Assembly (NCBI GenBank): GCA_958296405.1 | Contig: OY282519.1 | Location: 914,132 to 978,131, forward strand | DNA: 64,000 nt | Direction: 5' to 3' | Source: an uncultured Pseudomonadales bacterium | Lineage (GTDB): Bacteria; Pseudomonadota; Gammaproteobacteria; Pseudomonadales; Azotimanducaceae | In this document: positions 7,746-16,976 of the stretch, one piece after another | Position numbering within the stretch: the stretch's first letter is position 1 | Layout of the letters: every line of letters starts with the position of its first letter | Notes under the pieces: model-generated | What the model was told of the DNA's origin: nothing | Seen by the model: the letters and a program-made list of their open reading frames with translations, nothing else | The model's database searches: none | Program-made: the position numbers and the translations under genes

Positions 7746-9068
7746 TCAGGGCCGCCGTTGGGTTGCGGCGTCGGCTGCCGGCGCCCGGATGGAGGCGGCA
7801 GTCCACAGGAGGCGCAGTCGCGCCATTGGTTCGGCGTTGCCAGGGGATGGCGCGTCCGTCGCCAGCTCGAAGGCGTTGCTGGCGGCGAGCAAGTTGCCAA
7901 GTTGTTCGCGGGACGAGCGCGTGACCACGCGCAGTTTGATGGCGTCCGCAGTGGCTTCGATGAGCTCCACGCGGTCCAGATAGGCCAGCCCCGCGAGATG
8001 CCGCAACAGGCCGGCGTAGCCGGCGACGGAGTTGGCGCCGCGCACTTCGAGCTCCACAAAGCTGGAATCGGCGCCAGTCACGGCGAAGCGGCGCGCCAGC
8101 TCGTCGCCGGCCGCATCCACGGCGCGCATCGCGCTGGTGGCGGCGTCCGGCGTCTCAAGCTGCAGCGGCAACTCGGCATCGTCGAACCAAAGCTGCCAAT
8201 CCGTCAGCCATGTTCCGGCGGCGCCGCGTCGCGCTCGGCCGAGGATGATGTAGTCTGGCTGGTAGCGTGCGGAGGCTTCCCGAATGGTGTAGGCGTAGCC
8301 GCGCCACAGCGTCGCCGGCAGGATGCGGTCTCGATCTTCGAGATCATAGAGCGGCAGCCTGATCTCGATGCCGCGTTCGCTGGCGCGTTTGCGCAACGCG
8401 ATGGCGACGGGATGGTGCGATGCGCTCGACAGCACCACGCTGTGGGTGGGCTGGGCGTGCGCGGGCGACTTGCCTCGCAACGCAACGTCGAGGGCGGTGG
8501 TGGGCGGTGGATGAGTGCCGGCCAAGTCTCTGGCGCCAGCGTCGGGAACGTCGAGATTCGCCGCCGCGCGTTCCTGCGGCTCGGCGGCCATCGTGGGCGC
8601 CGCGCCGGCTGCTGCGTCGTCTGGCTCAAGGCCGCTGACTGGCTCTGGAGTGTCCGCGTCGTCGTCCGCCACCACCACCCACGCCAACGCCACCGGCCGG
8701 TCCGCCGCCCAAATGGGCAATGCGGCTTCGGCGATCAGCTTGTGCAGCGCTTGTGGCGCGAAACTTACCGCAAGGCGCGTTGCGCCGCCGTCGGCAACGA
8801 AGCTATAGCGTTGGTAGTAGCGTTCCGGCGCGGCGAGCGCGGCGGCGATGGCTGGTTCGCGGGGCACCTCAGTGAGCCCAGTGAGCCGCATCAACATGGT
8901 GTCGAGGGCTTGTTGGGCGGCGGCGTGGCGGTCTGCCGGCGTGCGCGACGGCACTGGAGTTTCCACTTCGTAAAGCCACTCCAGCACGGCGGCTTGGGCG
9001 CTGAGCGCGCAGCACAGTGCGGCGCCCGCGAGGAGCGAGTGGCGGTTGCGTCTCAAGGTGGAGGCCAA
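7746..9068 (-). CDS. DUF2066 domain-containing exported protein
   Basis: 440 residues with a clear signal peptide (basic start, hydrophobic stretch 11-26, cleavage near AQA). The mature protein shows the DUF2066 pattern, including the early segment RLTGLTEVPREPAIAAAL and a C-terminal region with RYQPDYIILGRARR. Function is unknown; the gene is regularly found upstream of the CDP-alcohol transferase and hda in gammaproteobacteria, as here. The middle (about 150-215) is an alanine/proline/aspartate-rich linker. It is the first gene of the operon running to serA. Confidence 0.8.
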   Translation of the reverse strand: MASTLRRNRHSLLAGAALCCALSAQAAVLEWLYEVETPVPSRTPADRHAAAQQALDTMLMRLTGLTEVPREPAIAAALAAPERYYQRYSFVADGGATRLAVSFAPQALHKLIAEAALPIWAADRPVALAWVVVADDDADTPEPVSGLEPDDAAAGAAPTMAAEPQERAAANLDVPDAGARDLAGTHPPPTTALDVALRGKSPAHAQPTHSVVLSSASHHPVAIALRKRASERGIEIRLPLYDLEDRDRILPATLWRGYAYTIREASARYQPDYIILGRARRGAAGTWLTDWQLWFDDAELPLQLETPDAATSAMRAVDAAGDELARRFAVTGADSSFVELEVRGANSVAGYAGLLRHLAGLAYLDRVELIEATADAIKLRVVTRSSREQLGNLLAASNAFELATDAPSPGNAEPMARLRLLWTAASIRAPAADAATQRRP

Positions 9069-9150
9069 CGGTGGGCGGTCAATGGGAACTTGGGGTTTCG
9101 GAGGATGCCGAAGCCCATGTTACAAACTGGCGAAGGGTGGTGAAAACCGG

Positions 9151-9187
9151 TGTGTTCGCGGTGTGGCCCAATGTGTTCGCGGTGTGG
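9151..9187. repeat. Two direct repeats of 16 bp
   Basis: The 16-mer TGTGTTCGCGGTGTGG occurs at 9151-9166 and again at 9172-9187, a period of 21 bp, about two helical turns. It lies in the 221-bp gap between the gcv operon end (9290) and the DUF2066 start (9068), on the side where the promoter of the DUF2066-serA operon should be. A paired operator or a simple duplication are both possible. A small hairpin-forming GCCGGC pair follows at about 9199-9214. Confidence 0.5.
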
Positions 9188-9289
9188 AATGTGTCCCGCC
9201 GGCATCTGCCGGCACCCCTTCGCGCGGTGCCCGCAGCCTCGTGGAGCGCGGCGGGCTTTATTCGGCTTGGCAGGGTGGCAAGAGCAGAT

Positions 9290-10735
9290 TCACTGCGGGC
9301 GCCACCTGAGGTCGAGTTCCCTGGCCGCTTTCACGTCATCCAAGCGTTTCACGGGCATGGCATGGGGAGCGGTGCGCACGGTTTCCGGGTCACTCTTGGC
9401 CTCGGCGAGGATGCATTCCATGGCCGCCACGAAGGCATCCAACTCCTCCTTGCACTCCGTCTCGGTGGGTTCGATGAGCAAGCACTCCGGCACCATTAGC
9501 GGAAAGTAGGTGGTCGGCGCGTGAACGCCGAAGTCCAGCAGCCGCTTGGCGAAGTCCATCGCGGTCACGCCGTGGCGCCGGGCCAACGCCGCCAGCGTGA
9601 TGATGAACTCGTGGCTGGCGCGACGCTTGGGCCATGCGAGGTCGAAGCCGGCGTCCTTCAAGCGGGCCGCGAGGTAGTTGGCATTCAAGGTGGCGAACTC
9701 GCCAACCCTGCGCTCGCCCTCAGTGCCTAGCATGAGCGCGTACGCCAAGGCCCGCAGCAGGATGCCGGCGTTGCCCATGAAGGCTGACAGCCGGCCAATG
9801 GATTGCGCCGGCTCTACCCATTGGTAGTCGTCATCCGTGCGCTCAACGATCGGACCGGGCAGAAACGGCGCGAGCCGCGCCGTGGCGCCAACCGGCCCGG
9901 CGCCGGGGCCGCCGCCCCCGTGGGGGGTGGCGAATGTCTTGTGCAGGTTGAAGTGCAGCACGTCGAAGCCCATGTCGCCGGGCTTGGCCTTGCCAAGAAT
10001 GGCGTTCAAGTTCGCGCCGTCGTAATACAGCAGGCCGCCGGCGTCATGCACGATGTCGGCGATGTCCGTTACGCGCCGCTCGAACACGCCGCAGGTGGAC
10101 GGATTGGTCATCATCAGTCCGGCGGTGTTGGCGCCCACCGCGGCCTTCAAGGCGTCCAAATCCACGTCGCCGTGGTCGCGCACCGCCACTTCCCGCACGG
10201 TGCAGCCGCACATCGCCGCCGTTGCGGGATTGGTGCCGTGGGCACCGGCCGGCACGAGGATCTCACGCCTTGAGGCGTCGCCTTGGGCGTCGTGCCAAGC
10301 GCGGATCATGGCGACGCCGGCGAACTCGCCTTGGGCGCCGGCCATGGGCGTCAGGGACATCGCCGGCATCCCCGCGGCGTCCTTGAGGAGTTCCTGCAGG
10401 TCGTGCAGGCAGGCGAGAAAGCCTTGGCTCACGCTGGCGGGCGCCAACGGATGGCGGGCGAGGAAGCCCGGCTCGCTGGCGGCGCGGTGAGCGCCACGCG
10501 GGTTGTACTTCATCGTGCAGGAGCCGAGCGGGTAGAACTGCGAGTCGATGGAAAAGTTGGCGCGCGAGAGGTTGGTGTAGTGGCGCAGCGCCTGCAGTTC
10601 CGACACCTGCGGCAGGCGCGGCGGCGCGTCGCGGCGCAACTCGGGGGGCAGGTCGTCCGCCGCGGCGGGGCTGGGGCGCTGGGCGCCGGCGCCGCGGCCG
10701 GGCTGCGAGAGATCGAAGATGGTCTGCGCGCCCAT
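9290..10735 (-). CDS. gcvPB: Glycine dehydrogenase (decarboxylating) subunit 2, P-protein beta part
   Basis: 481 residues, the C-terminal half of the glycine cleavage P-protein encoded as its own gene. It carries the PLP lysine in NLHKTFATPHGGGGPGAGP and the conserved PLGSCTMKYNPR segment near the N-terminus. Its ATG shares one base with the gcvPA stop (TGATG). The two subunits together decarboxylate glycine and pass the aminomethyl group to the lipoyl arm of GcvH. The open frame extends further upstream, inside gcvPA, but MGAQTIF is the natural start. Confidence 0.93.
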   Translation of the reverse strand: MGAQTIFDLSQPGRGAGAQRPSPAAADDLPPELRRDAPPRLPQVSELQALRHYTNLSRANFSIDSQFYPLGSCTMKYNPRGAHRAASEPGFLARHPLAPASVSQGFLACLHDLQELLKDAAGMPAMSLTPMAGAQGEFAGVAMIRAWHDAQGDASRREILVPAGAHGTNPATAAMCGCTVREVAVRDHGDVDLDALKAAVGANTAGLMMTNPSTCGVFERRVTDIADIVHDAGGLLYYDGANLNAILGKAKPGDMGFDVLHFNLHKTFATPHGGGGPGAGPVGATARLAPFLPGPIVERTDDDYQWVEPAQSIGRLSAFMGNAGILLRALAYALMLGTEGERRVGEFATLNANYLAARLKDAGFDLAWPKRRASHEFIITLAALARRHGVTAMDFAKRLLDFGVHAPTTYFPLMVPECLLIEPTETECKEELDAFVAAMECILAEAKSDPETVRTAPHAMPVKRLDDVKAARELDLRWRPQ

Positions 10736-12090
10736 CAGTTGCTGAGCGCCCCCCGCAACGCCGTCGCGAAGCGCTCGATCTCCGCGCTGGTGCGCCGCTC
10801 CGTCGCGCACACCAGCACGCAGTGCGCGAGCTCCGCGAAGTAGGGGCCCAAGGCAAGGCCGCCGAGCAGGCCGTCCCGCGCCAGCGCTTCCACTACCGGC
10901 GTGGCCGGGCGCCCAAGGTCGATGACGCATTCATGGAAGCAAGGTGCGCTGAAGCGGCGCGGCCGCCCCAGGGCCTGCACCAACTCCCGCGTCTTCGCGC
11001 ACGAGGCGGCGGCCACTTCGCGCAAGCCGGCAGCGCCCAATAGGCTCATGTGGATGGTCGCGGCGGTGACGAGCAAGCCTTGGTTGGTGCAGATGTTGGA
11101 GGTGGCCTTGGCGCGGCGGATGTGTTGCTCGCGGGCTTGCAGGGTGAGGGTGAAGCCCGCTTCGCCGCGCGCATCTTCGGTGCGGCCGACGATGCGCCCC
11201 GGCAGTTGCCGCACCAAGGCTTGACGCGAGCACAGAAAGCCGAACGACGGCCCGCCCGAGGCCATGGGCACGCCCAACGGCTGGCCATCGCCGCACACGA
11301 TGTTTGCGCCGACGCTGCCCCAGGCGGATGGCGGCTTGAGCAGCGCCAACGACAGCGGATTGACGCAAGCCACCAACAGCGTGCCCCGCTCCGCCGCCCA
11401 ATCCGCGATGGCGTCCACATCTTCGAGCACGCCGAAGAAGTTCGGCTGCTGCACCACGAGGGCCACCGGCGGCGGCGCGAGGCCGTCCAGCGCCGTGAGG
11501 TCTACTCGGCCGTCTTCGCCGTAGGGCAGCATCGGCACGTCGATGCCTTGGTTGCACACAATGCTGCGCGTCGCCCGCACGTACAGGGGATGTACGGCCC
11601 CGGCCATGGGCACCGTGCGCGGCCAGCCGGCGCGGGCCGCCTTGCGGTTGGCGCGCACCGCCATCAGCACCGCTTCGGCGAGGCCGGCGCCGCCTTCGTA
11701 GACGGAGGCGTTGCAGGCGTCCATGCCGGTGAGCTCGCAAAGCATCGTCTGGAACTCGTAGATCACCTGCAGCGTGCCTTGGCTCGCTTCCGCCTGATAG
11801 GGCGTGTAGGCCGTCATGAACTCGCCGCGGCTGGCGAGGTCCCACACCGCGGCGGGGATGTGATGGTCGTAGCAGCCGGCGCCGACGAAGCAGGGCCCCA
11901 TCGCATCTTGAGCCGCCCGCTCCGCAAAGCGGCGGCGCATCTCCATCTCCGACAGCCCCGCCCGCGGCGTGCCCGACGGCGCGCTGCGCAAGCGGTCTGG
12001 GATCTCGTCGAAGAGTGCCTCGATGTCCGCGACGCCGATGGCGCGCAGCATCGCCGCGGTGTCCGCGTCCGTATGGGGAATGAAGGGCAT
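10735..12090 (-). CDS. gcvPA: Glycine dehydrogenase (decarboxylating) subunit 1, P-protein alpha part
   Basis: 451 residues corresponding to the N-terminal half of the single-chain P-protein. The start MPFIPHTDADTAAMLRAIGV is typical, and the segments YTPYQAEASQGTLQ and SVYEGGAGLAEAVLMA are characteristic of the subunit, which lacks its own PLP lysine. It lies between gcvH (9-nt gap) and gcvPB (1-nt overlap). The split P-protein differs from the fused GcvP of E. coli and Pseudomonas. Confidence 0.93.
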   Translation of the reverse strand: MPFIPHTDADTAAMLRAIGVADIEALFDEIPDRLRSAPSGTPRAGLSEMEMRRRFAERAAQDAMGPCFVGAGCYDHHIPAAVWDLASRGEFMTAYTPYQAEASQGTLQVIYEFQTMLCELTGMDACNASVYEGGAGLAEAVLMAVRANRKAARAGWPRTVPMAGAVHPLYVRATRSIVCNQGIDVPMLPYGEDGRVDLTALDGLAPPPVALVVQQPNFFGVLEDVDAIADWAAERGTLLVACVNPLSLALLKPPSAWGSVGANIVCGDGQPLGVPMASGGPSFGFLCSRQALVRQLPGRIVGRTEDARGEAGFTLTLQAREQHIRRAKATSNICTNQGLLVTAATIHMSLLGAAGLREVAAASCAKTRELVQALGRPRRFSAPCFHECVIDLGRPATPVVEALARDGLLGGLALGPYFAELAHCVLVCATERRTSAEIERFATALRGALSN

Positions 12091-12099
12091 GGCGCGGGG

Positions 12100-12519
12100 T
12101 TAGGCGTCCTCGCCGTCGGCGTCGTCCTGCGCGGCGCTTTCGCAATGTTCCGAGTAGGCGCTTGCATCAAGGAGGTCTTCCAGCTGGGATGGGTCGCTGG
12201 GTTCGATGGCGAAGAACCAGCCGCGGCCGTATGGGTCTTCATTCACCAGCTCGGGCGCGTCCGCCAACGCATCGTTCAGCGCCACCACGGTGCCGGACAC
12301 GGGGGCGTAGATGTCGGATGCCGCCTTCACGGATTCCACGACAGCGGATTCCTCCGCTGCTGAAACGTCTTGGTCGAGCTCCGGCAACTCGATGTACACC
12401 ACGTCGCCGAGTTGCTCTTGGGCGTAGTCCGAGATGCCGACCACCACGCGCCCGTCGTCATCGAGGCGCGCCCACTCGTGGGTTGGCGCGTAGGCGAGTT
12501 CGCCCGAGAGTTCGTTCAT
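12100..12519 (-). CDS. gcvH: Glycine cleavage system H protein
   Basis: 139 residues. The lipoyl domain begins [22 protein letters not shown] and the lipoylated lysine is K65 in [16 protein letters not shown]. The lipoyl arm carries the aminomethyl group from the P-protein to GcvT. The C-terminal about 15 residues after YSEHCE are an acidic tail (DDADGEDA) longer than in most homologues. Confidence 0.95.
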   Translation of the reverse strand: MNELSGELAYAPTHEWARLDDDGRVVVGISDYAQEQLGDVVYIELPELDQDVSAAEESAVVESVKAASDIYAPVSGTVVALNDALADAPELVNEDPYGRGWFFAIEPSDPSQLEDLLDASAYSEHCESAAQDDADGEDA

Positions 12520-12529
12520 GTGGCCTCCT

Positions 12530-13621
12530 CTACTCGAAGGTGCGGGCGCCGTCGCGCCAAAACGGTGGCCGCAGCAGCCGCGCCGGCTTCGGCTCGCCGC
12601 GCACTGTCACCTGCGCTTCGCCGGCCGCGTCGCGGGGCACTCGCGCCAGCGCCACGCTGCAACCGAGGCTGGGCGCGAACACGCCGCTGGTGATCACGCC
12701 GTCCCCAGCAGCCGTGGCGACGCGCATGCCGCGGCGCATGACGCCGCGTTGCGTCAGCGCGAGCCCGGTGAGCTGCGCCGCGGGCTTTGCGCCGCGTTGC
12801 GCCTCCAAGGCGTCGCGGCCAATGAAAGCGCGCTCCTTTGGTGCCCAAGCCACGGTCCAGCCGAGGTTGGACTCAAGCGGCGACGTCGTCTCGTCCATGT
12901 CGTGTCCGTACAGATTGAGGCCGGCTTCCAGCCGCAGCGTGTCGCGCGCGCCGAAGCCGATGGGGCGCACCCCGCCCTCTGCGAGGCGCTGCCACAGCGC
13001 CGCCGCATCATCGTAAGGCGCCAGCACCTCCAAGCCATCTTCGCCAGTGTAGCCCGTGCGGGCGATCATCCATGTGCCGGCCGTCAATGCTTGGAACCGT
13101 TTCAGCGCCGCAGCGCCGCTGTGCCCGGTCGCCGCCACGAAGCGCTTGACGGCGGCCGGGCCTTGGATGGCGACCATGGCTAAGTCTGGCCGTTCCTCCA
13201 CGGCGACTGTGAAGTCCGCCGCCCAGCGCGCACACCAACTGAGAACCCGCTCGCGGGTGGCGGCATTGGCCACCATCCGGAATCGATCCGGCAGCCGAAA
13301 CGCGATGACGTCGTCGACGATGCCGCCACGCTCGTTCAGCAGGGTTCCATATAGCGCCTTGCCAGGAGCGTCAAGCCGCGCCACGTCGTTCGCGATGAGC
13401 TGGCGCAAAAGAGCTTGCGCATGGCCGTTTCCGGCGTGTGCATCCAGCATGTCGATGATGGTCATGTGCGAGACGTCGAACATGCCGGCGTCGGCGCGCA
13501 CGGCGTGGTGCTCTTCTATCTGTGAACCGTAGCGCAGCGGCATGCTCCAGCCGGCGAAGTCGATCATCACGGCGCCGGCGCTGCGATGCAGGGCATGGAG
13601 TGGTGTGCGGCGCAGTGCCAT
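12530..13621 (-). CDS. gcvT: Aminomethyltransferase, glycine cleavage T protein
   Basis: 363 residues. GcvT releases ammonia from the aminomethyl-lipoyl arm and forms 5,10-methylene-tetrahydrofolate. The N-terminal folate-binding domain contains [20 protein letters not shown], with the invariant FDVSHM and the later GDDxL-type region; the C-terminal barrel contains [12 protein letters not shown]. It follows the ubiH-like gene by 7 nt and precedes gcvH by 10 nt, so co-transcription is likely. Orientation ubiH-gcvT-gcvH-gcvP matches other gammaproteobacteria. No glycine riboswitch was recognised upstream of the operon. Confidence 0.94.
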   Translation of the reverse strand: MALRRTPLHALHRSAGAVMIDFAGWSMPLRYGSQIEEHHAVRADAGMFDVSHMTIIDMLDAHAGNGHAQALLRQLIANDVARLDAPGKALYGTLLNERGGIVDDVIAFRLPDRFRMVANAATRERVLSWCARWAADFTVAVEERPDLAMVAIQGPAAVKRFVAATGHSGAAALKRFQALTAGTWMIARTGYTGEDGLEVLAPYDDAAALWQRLAEGGVRPIGFGARDTLRLEAGLNLYGHDMDETTSPLESNLGWTVAWAPKERAFIGRDALEAQRGAKPAAQLTGLALTQRGVMRRGMRVATAAGDGVITSGVFAPSLGCSVALARVPRDAAGEAQVTVRGEPKPARLLRPPFWRDGARTFE

Positions 13622-13628
13622 CTGCCGG

Positions 13629-14825
13629 CTAGAGGCGCTGCGCCAATGGGCCCTTGCCCATGGCTTCCAGAATGAGTTGTCGTTTCACCGCGGCGGTCTC
13701 ATCGACCCAGCGCACGCCGATGTTTCTGGCCCAACGCTGCACGGGGCCGGCGCAGCCATAGGCGCCGCGCAACGCCGTCATCAGCGCGGCCATGCCTTCG
13801 CTGCGCAGGCGCCGCCGGGCTGCGAAGCCACGCCATAGGTTGGCGCGGCCCAGGTCCGGCTCGCCTTGGCGCGCCGTCGCGACTACCCGCGCCACATCCT
13901 CCAAGCCGAGGTTGACGCCTTGGCCGGCGAGAGGATGCAGGGTGCGCGCCGCATCCCCCAATGCCAACAGACGCGGGCGCGGATTGCAGTTCGCCACCAC
14001 CCGTTGCGCCAACGGCGCCAGCGCGCGCCGCTCGATGTCCTCGACGCTGCCCAAGGCGCCCTCCGAAGCCGCCTCGAGCGCTGTGGCGAACGCTGCATCC
14101 GGGAGCGCGGCCAAGCGCTCGGCGGCCTTTTGGTCGAGGCTCCAGATGAGCGAGACGGCGCGGGGATGGCGCAGCGGCAACAGCGCGAGCGGGCCGCCGG
14201 CGCCGAACCGCTGCAGCGCCGTTTGATTGTGGGGCTGTGCAAACAGCACCGCGGTGGCGATTGCGGCGTCCCCTTGGCCGCGCCCGAGCGCCTTGACGCC
14301 GGCCAGCTCGCACACCTGCGAACTGGCGCCATCCGCCGCAAGCACCAGCCGCGCCGCGATCTCCCTTGGCGCCGCGGCCGCCGCCCCGTTCGGCGCGGCC
14401 AGCGTGAGCCGCAAGGCTGTGGCCGCTTCGTTGAGCCCCACCACGTCGCCGACCACGATGTCGACGTTCTCGCCTTGGTCGCACTCTTGCCACAGAGCCG
14501 CTCGCGCTGGGCTCGCTTCGACGACCCAAGCGAGGGCGAGGGCGCCCACGGCGTCGGCGGCGAACTCGATGCAGCCGGTGCCATGTTCTTCCCACACCTT
14601 CATGCGGCGGATGGGCGTCGCCTCGACGTGGCCATCGAGCAGTGCCAGAGACGCTTCGTTGAGGGCGATGGTTCGCAGGTCAAAGCCCAAGCGCTCGGCT
14701 TGCGCTTGCGGGGCTGCACGGTCGATCAACGTGACGCGCCGGCCGGCGCCGCCGAGGGCCAACGCCGCGGCTGCGCCGACCAACCCGGCGCCGACGATGG
14801 CCACATCGTAGGTGCCGTCAGCCAT
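13629..14825 (-). CDS. UbiH/UbiI/UbiF-family FAD monooxygenase (ubiquinone ring hydroxylase)
   Basis: 398 residues with the N-terminal FAD motif VAIVGAGLVGAAAALAL, the mid-protein LVLAADGASS and the C-terminal GDAARTLHPLAGQGVNLG typical of ubiquinone biosynthesis hydroxylases. The start overlaps the pepP stop by 8 nt. In E. coli this position holds two genes (ubiH and ubiI); here there is only one, so this enzyme may hydroxylate more than one ring position, as reported for some single Ubi hydroxylases. The position alone does not say which carbon, so no symbol is given. Confidence 0.85.
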   Translation of the reverse strand: MADGTYDVAIVGAGLVGAAAALALGGAGRRVTLIDRAAPQAQAERLGFDLRTIALNEASLALLDGHVEATPIRRMKVWEEHGTGCIEFAADAVGALALAWVVEASPARAALWQECDQGENVDIVVGDVVGLNEAATALRLTLAAPNGAAAAAPREIAARLVLAADGASSQVCELAGVKALGRGQGDAAIATAVLFAQPHNQTALQRFGAGGPLALLPLRHPRAVSLIWSLDQKAAERLAALPDAAFATALEAASEGALGSVEDIERRALAPLAQRVVANCNPRPRLLALGDAARTLHPLAGQGVNLGLEDVARVVATARQGEPDLGRANLWRGFAARRRLRSEGMAALMTALRGAYGCAGPVQRWARNIGVRWVDETAAVKRQLILEAMGKGPLAQRL

Positions 14826-16164
14826 TCATCAACGCCTCGATGTCATCGATGGCCTTGGGCACCGCCGCGGACAAGATGTGGATGGCTGCGTCGCCCGCTC
14901 CAGAGCCGGCCGCCTTGCCGATCACGATGTCGTCTTCAATGCGAATGCCCATGCCGCGCCACGGCGGCGGCACCGGGTTGGCGGGATCGTCGGGGAAGTA
15001 GAGGCCGGGTTCGATGGTGAGCGCCATGCCGGGCTGCAGCGCCCGCCACGCGCCGTCGATCCGATAGGCGCCGACATCATGCACGTCCATGCCCAGCCAG
15101 TGCGAGCACCGGTGGATGGTGAATGGCTCGTGGGCCTTGTCCTCCAGCGCTTGGTCGACGTCGCCATCGATGATGCCGAGCGCGATCAGGCCCTCGGCGA
15201 GCACCCGCGCCGCGGCCTGATCTGGCGCGTCGAAGGTGGCGCCGGGCCGCGCCGCGGCGAGGGCTGCGCGTTGCGCGGCCAACACCACTTCGTAAAGGTC
15301 TCGCTGCGGCGGCGAGAAACGCCCGTTCACCGGGAAGGTGCGCGTCACGTCGGCTGCGTAGCACCGGTACTCGCAGCCGGCGTCGATGAGCACGAGGTCG
15401 CCGTCACGGAGCGTGGCATCGTTGTTTGTGTAGTGCATCACGCAGGCGTTGGCGCCGCCGGCGACGATGGGCGGATACGCCGCCGCCGGCGCCCCGCGGC
15501 GCATGAACTCGTGGCGGAGCTCCGCTTCGAGCTCTGCCTCCGCCATTCCGGGGGCGCAGTGGCGCATGGCGCGCAGGTGCGCGGCGGCGGTGATGTCCGC
15601 GGCTTGCCTCATCAGCCGGCGTTCCACCGGAGACTTGAAGAGCCGCTGTTCGTGCAGCACGCGCTCCAAGGCGACGATCTCGTCTGGCGCCGCGCCGCCC
15701 GATGGCGCCCGCGCCCGCAGGGCGCCGACGCTTTCTATGAGCTGTTGATCGAAGGCTGGATGCTCGCCGAGCGCGACGTAAACGCGGGAGCGGCCGGCCA
15801 ACAGTTCCGGCAACGCGCCGCCCAACTCGCCGTGCGGCAGCGCCGCATCCAAACCTAGTGCGGCCGGCGCCCGCTCCGGGCCAAGCTGTTCGCCCCGATA
15901 GCGCTCCATGCGTTCATCCCGCTCTTGGCAGAACAACACGGTGGCGCCGTCTTCCCGGCCAGGGGCGAGCGCCAACAGGCAGCCGGGCTCCTCGAGGCCG
16001 GTGAGGTAGTGGAAGTCGCTGTCTTGGCGGAACGGGTGCTCGACGTCCCGGTTGCGGTAGCTCAAATCGGCGCTTGGCACGAAGGCCACCGAGCCCGCGC
16101 CCATCAAAGCCATGAGCCGCGCCCGCCGGCGGCGATACTCTGGCAAGCCGACGGCAAGGTTCAA
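14818..16164 (-). CDS. pepP: Xaa-Pro aminopeptidase
   Basis: 448 residues of the M24B metallopeptidase family, which removes an N-terminal residue before proline and binds two manganese ions. The pita-bread domain shows the ligands in VLIDAGCEYRCYAADVTRTF, HRCSHWLGMDVHD, LTIEPGLYF and IRIEDD. The N-terminal half contains the family segment QDSDFHYLTGLEEPG. The start is a TTG at 16164 with a weak GAGG upstream; no better ATG precedes the conserved N-terminus. It opens the operon pepP-ubiH-gcvT-H-PA-PB, an order shared with E. coli and Pseudomonas. Confidence 0.92.
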   Translation of the reverse strand: MNLAVGLPEYRRRRARLMALMGAGSVAFVPSADLSYRNRDVEHPFRQDSDFHYLTGLEEPGCLLALAPGREDGATVLFCQERDERMERYRGEQLGPERAPAALGLDAALPHGELGGALPELLAGRSRVYVALGEHPAFDQQLIESVGALRARAPSGGAAPDEIVALERVLHEQRLFKSPVERRLMRQAADITAAAHLRAMRHCAPGMAEAELEAELRHEFMRRGAPAAAYPPIVAGGANACVMHYTNNDATLRDGDLVLIDAGCEYRCYAADVTRTFPVNGRFSPPQRDLYEVVLAAQRAALAAARPGATFDAPDQAAARVLAEGLIALGIIDGDVDQALEDKAHEPFTIHRCSHWLGMDVHDVGAYRIDGAWRALQPGMALTIEPGLYFPDDPANPVPPPWRGMGIRIEDDIVIGKAAGSGAGDAAIHILSAAVPKAIDDIEALMNG

Positions 16165-16435
16165 GCGCGTCGCCTCGAAGCCTCGAAGTGGAGCAAGCCG
16201 CGAATGCTAGCAGACCAAGGGCTTGGCCGAGCAGCCAAAGAACGCCTTGGCCGGGCCTCCGTCCGGCCAGCTCTGGCAATCCACGAAGCCCGGCAGAGGA
16301 TCGGCCGACGATCAAGATCGCTCTCGCGACGCCGTCCAGAAGGCGCTGAGCCCGCTGCCGAGCCCGCACAACACTTCACAAAGGCCTCGGTTCGCGGGAC
16401 ACTAGCCTTGCGGTGCGCAAGGGCGGAGACGGCGC

Positions 16436-16654
16436 TTGGCAGAGGCAGGCTCATCCGATTTTGCGCCGCTGAAGGCGCGCGTCGACGAACTCATCGCGTT
16501 GAGCCGCCGGCTGGCAGCCGAGAACCACGCCTTGCGGACGCGGATGCGGTCGCTGGCTGCGGAGCGCGCCCAGCTGTTGGAGCGGAACGAACGTGCCGAG
16601 AGCTTGGTCGAATCGATTATCGGCCGTCTGAAAGCGCTGGAGCAGGAGCCATGA
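16436..16654 (+). CDS. Short coiled-coil protein of the TIGR02449/ZapB-like family
   Basis: 72 residues, almost entirely one predicted coiled coil (about 11-68, heptads rich in leucine, arginine and glutamate). Small coiled-coil proteins of this family lie directly upstream of zapA in many gammaproteobacteria. The stop overlaps the zapA start (ATGA), so the two are co-translated. A TTG start at 16436 is chosen because GGAG lies about eight bases before it. A role in Z-ring organisation is inferred from the family and neighbour. Confidence 0.8.
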   Translation: MAEAGSSDFAPLKARVDELIALSRRLAAENHALRTRMRSLAAERAQLLERNERAESLVESIIGRLKALEQEP

Positions 16655-16941
16655 GCAAGACGATCACCGCGACCATCCAGATTTTGGACAAATCCTACGA
16701 AGTGAGTTGCGCCGCCGAGGAGCAAGACGAACTGATCGCCTCCGCGGCCATCGTGGATGATCGGATGCGCAAGATCCGCGCCGCCGGCAAAGTGGTGGGG
16801 CTGGACCGCCTCGCCGTCATGGCAGCGCTCAACATCGCGCACGACTATCTGAAGACCAACGCCGCCGCCGCCGAGCAAACCACGGCTCTGTCGGAACGCA
16901 TCGCAACGACCATCGAGGAAACGAAATCGTTGCCCACTTGA
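16651..16941 (+). CDS. zapA: Cell division protein ZapA
   Basis: 96 residues. ZapA binds FtsZ and cross-links protofilaments at mid-cell. The globular N-terminal domain starts MSKTITATIQILDKSYEVSC, followed by ASAAIVDDRMRKIRAAGKVVG and RLAVMAALNIAHDYL and then the C-terminal helix that forms the coiled-coil tetramer. Overlaps the upstream coiled-coil gene by 4 nt. The 6S RNA gene follows, as in E. coli. Confidence 0.93.
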   Translation: MSKTITATIQILDKSYEVSCAAEEQDELIASAAIVDDRMRKIRAAGKVVGLDRLAVMAALNIAHDYLKTNAAAAEQTTALSERIATTIEETKSLPT

Positions 16942-16964
16942 CGCGCCGCGATGCGGGCGTCGGC

Positions 16965-16970
16965 TATACT
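16965..16970 (+). promoter_or_regulatory. Probable -10 box of the 6S RNA promoter
   Basis: TATACT lies 6-7 bases before the inferred 5' end of 6S RNA. A TTGACG sequence at 16938-16943 is 21 bp further upstream, too far for an ideal -35 box, so the -35 assignment is open. Confidence 0.5.
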
Positions 16971-16976
16971 CGCCGG

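Noticed and set aside
7410-9143. 577-residue open frame on the plus strand across pgsA-like and DUF2066 genes
   Set aside because: No domain and no ribosome-binding site; composition is that of an antisense high-GC frame.
12100-13640. Glycine riboswitch before gcvT
   Set aside because: gcvT follows ubiH by 7 nt and no tandem aptamer-like sequence was found upstream of pepP either.
16165-16435. Possible ygfB (UPF0149) gene between pepP and zapA, as in E. coli
   Set aside because: Open frames here do not match YgfB; the gene appears to be absent.
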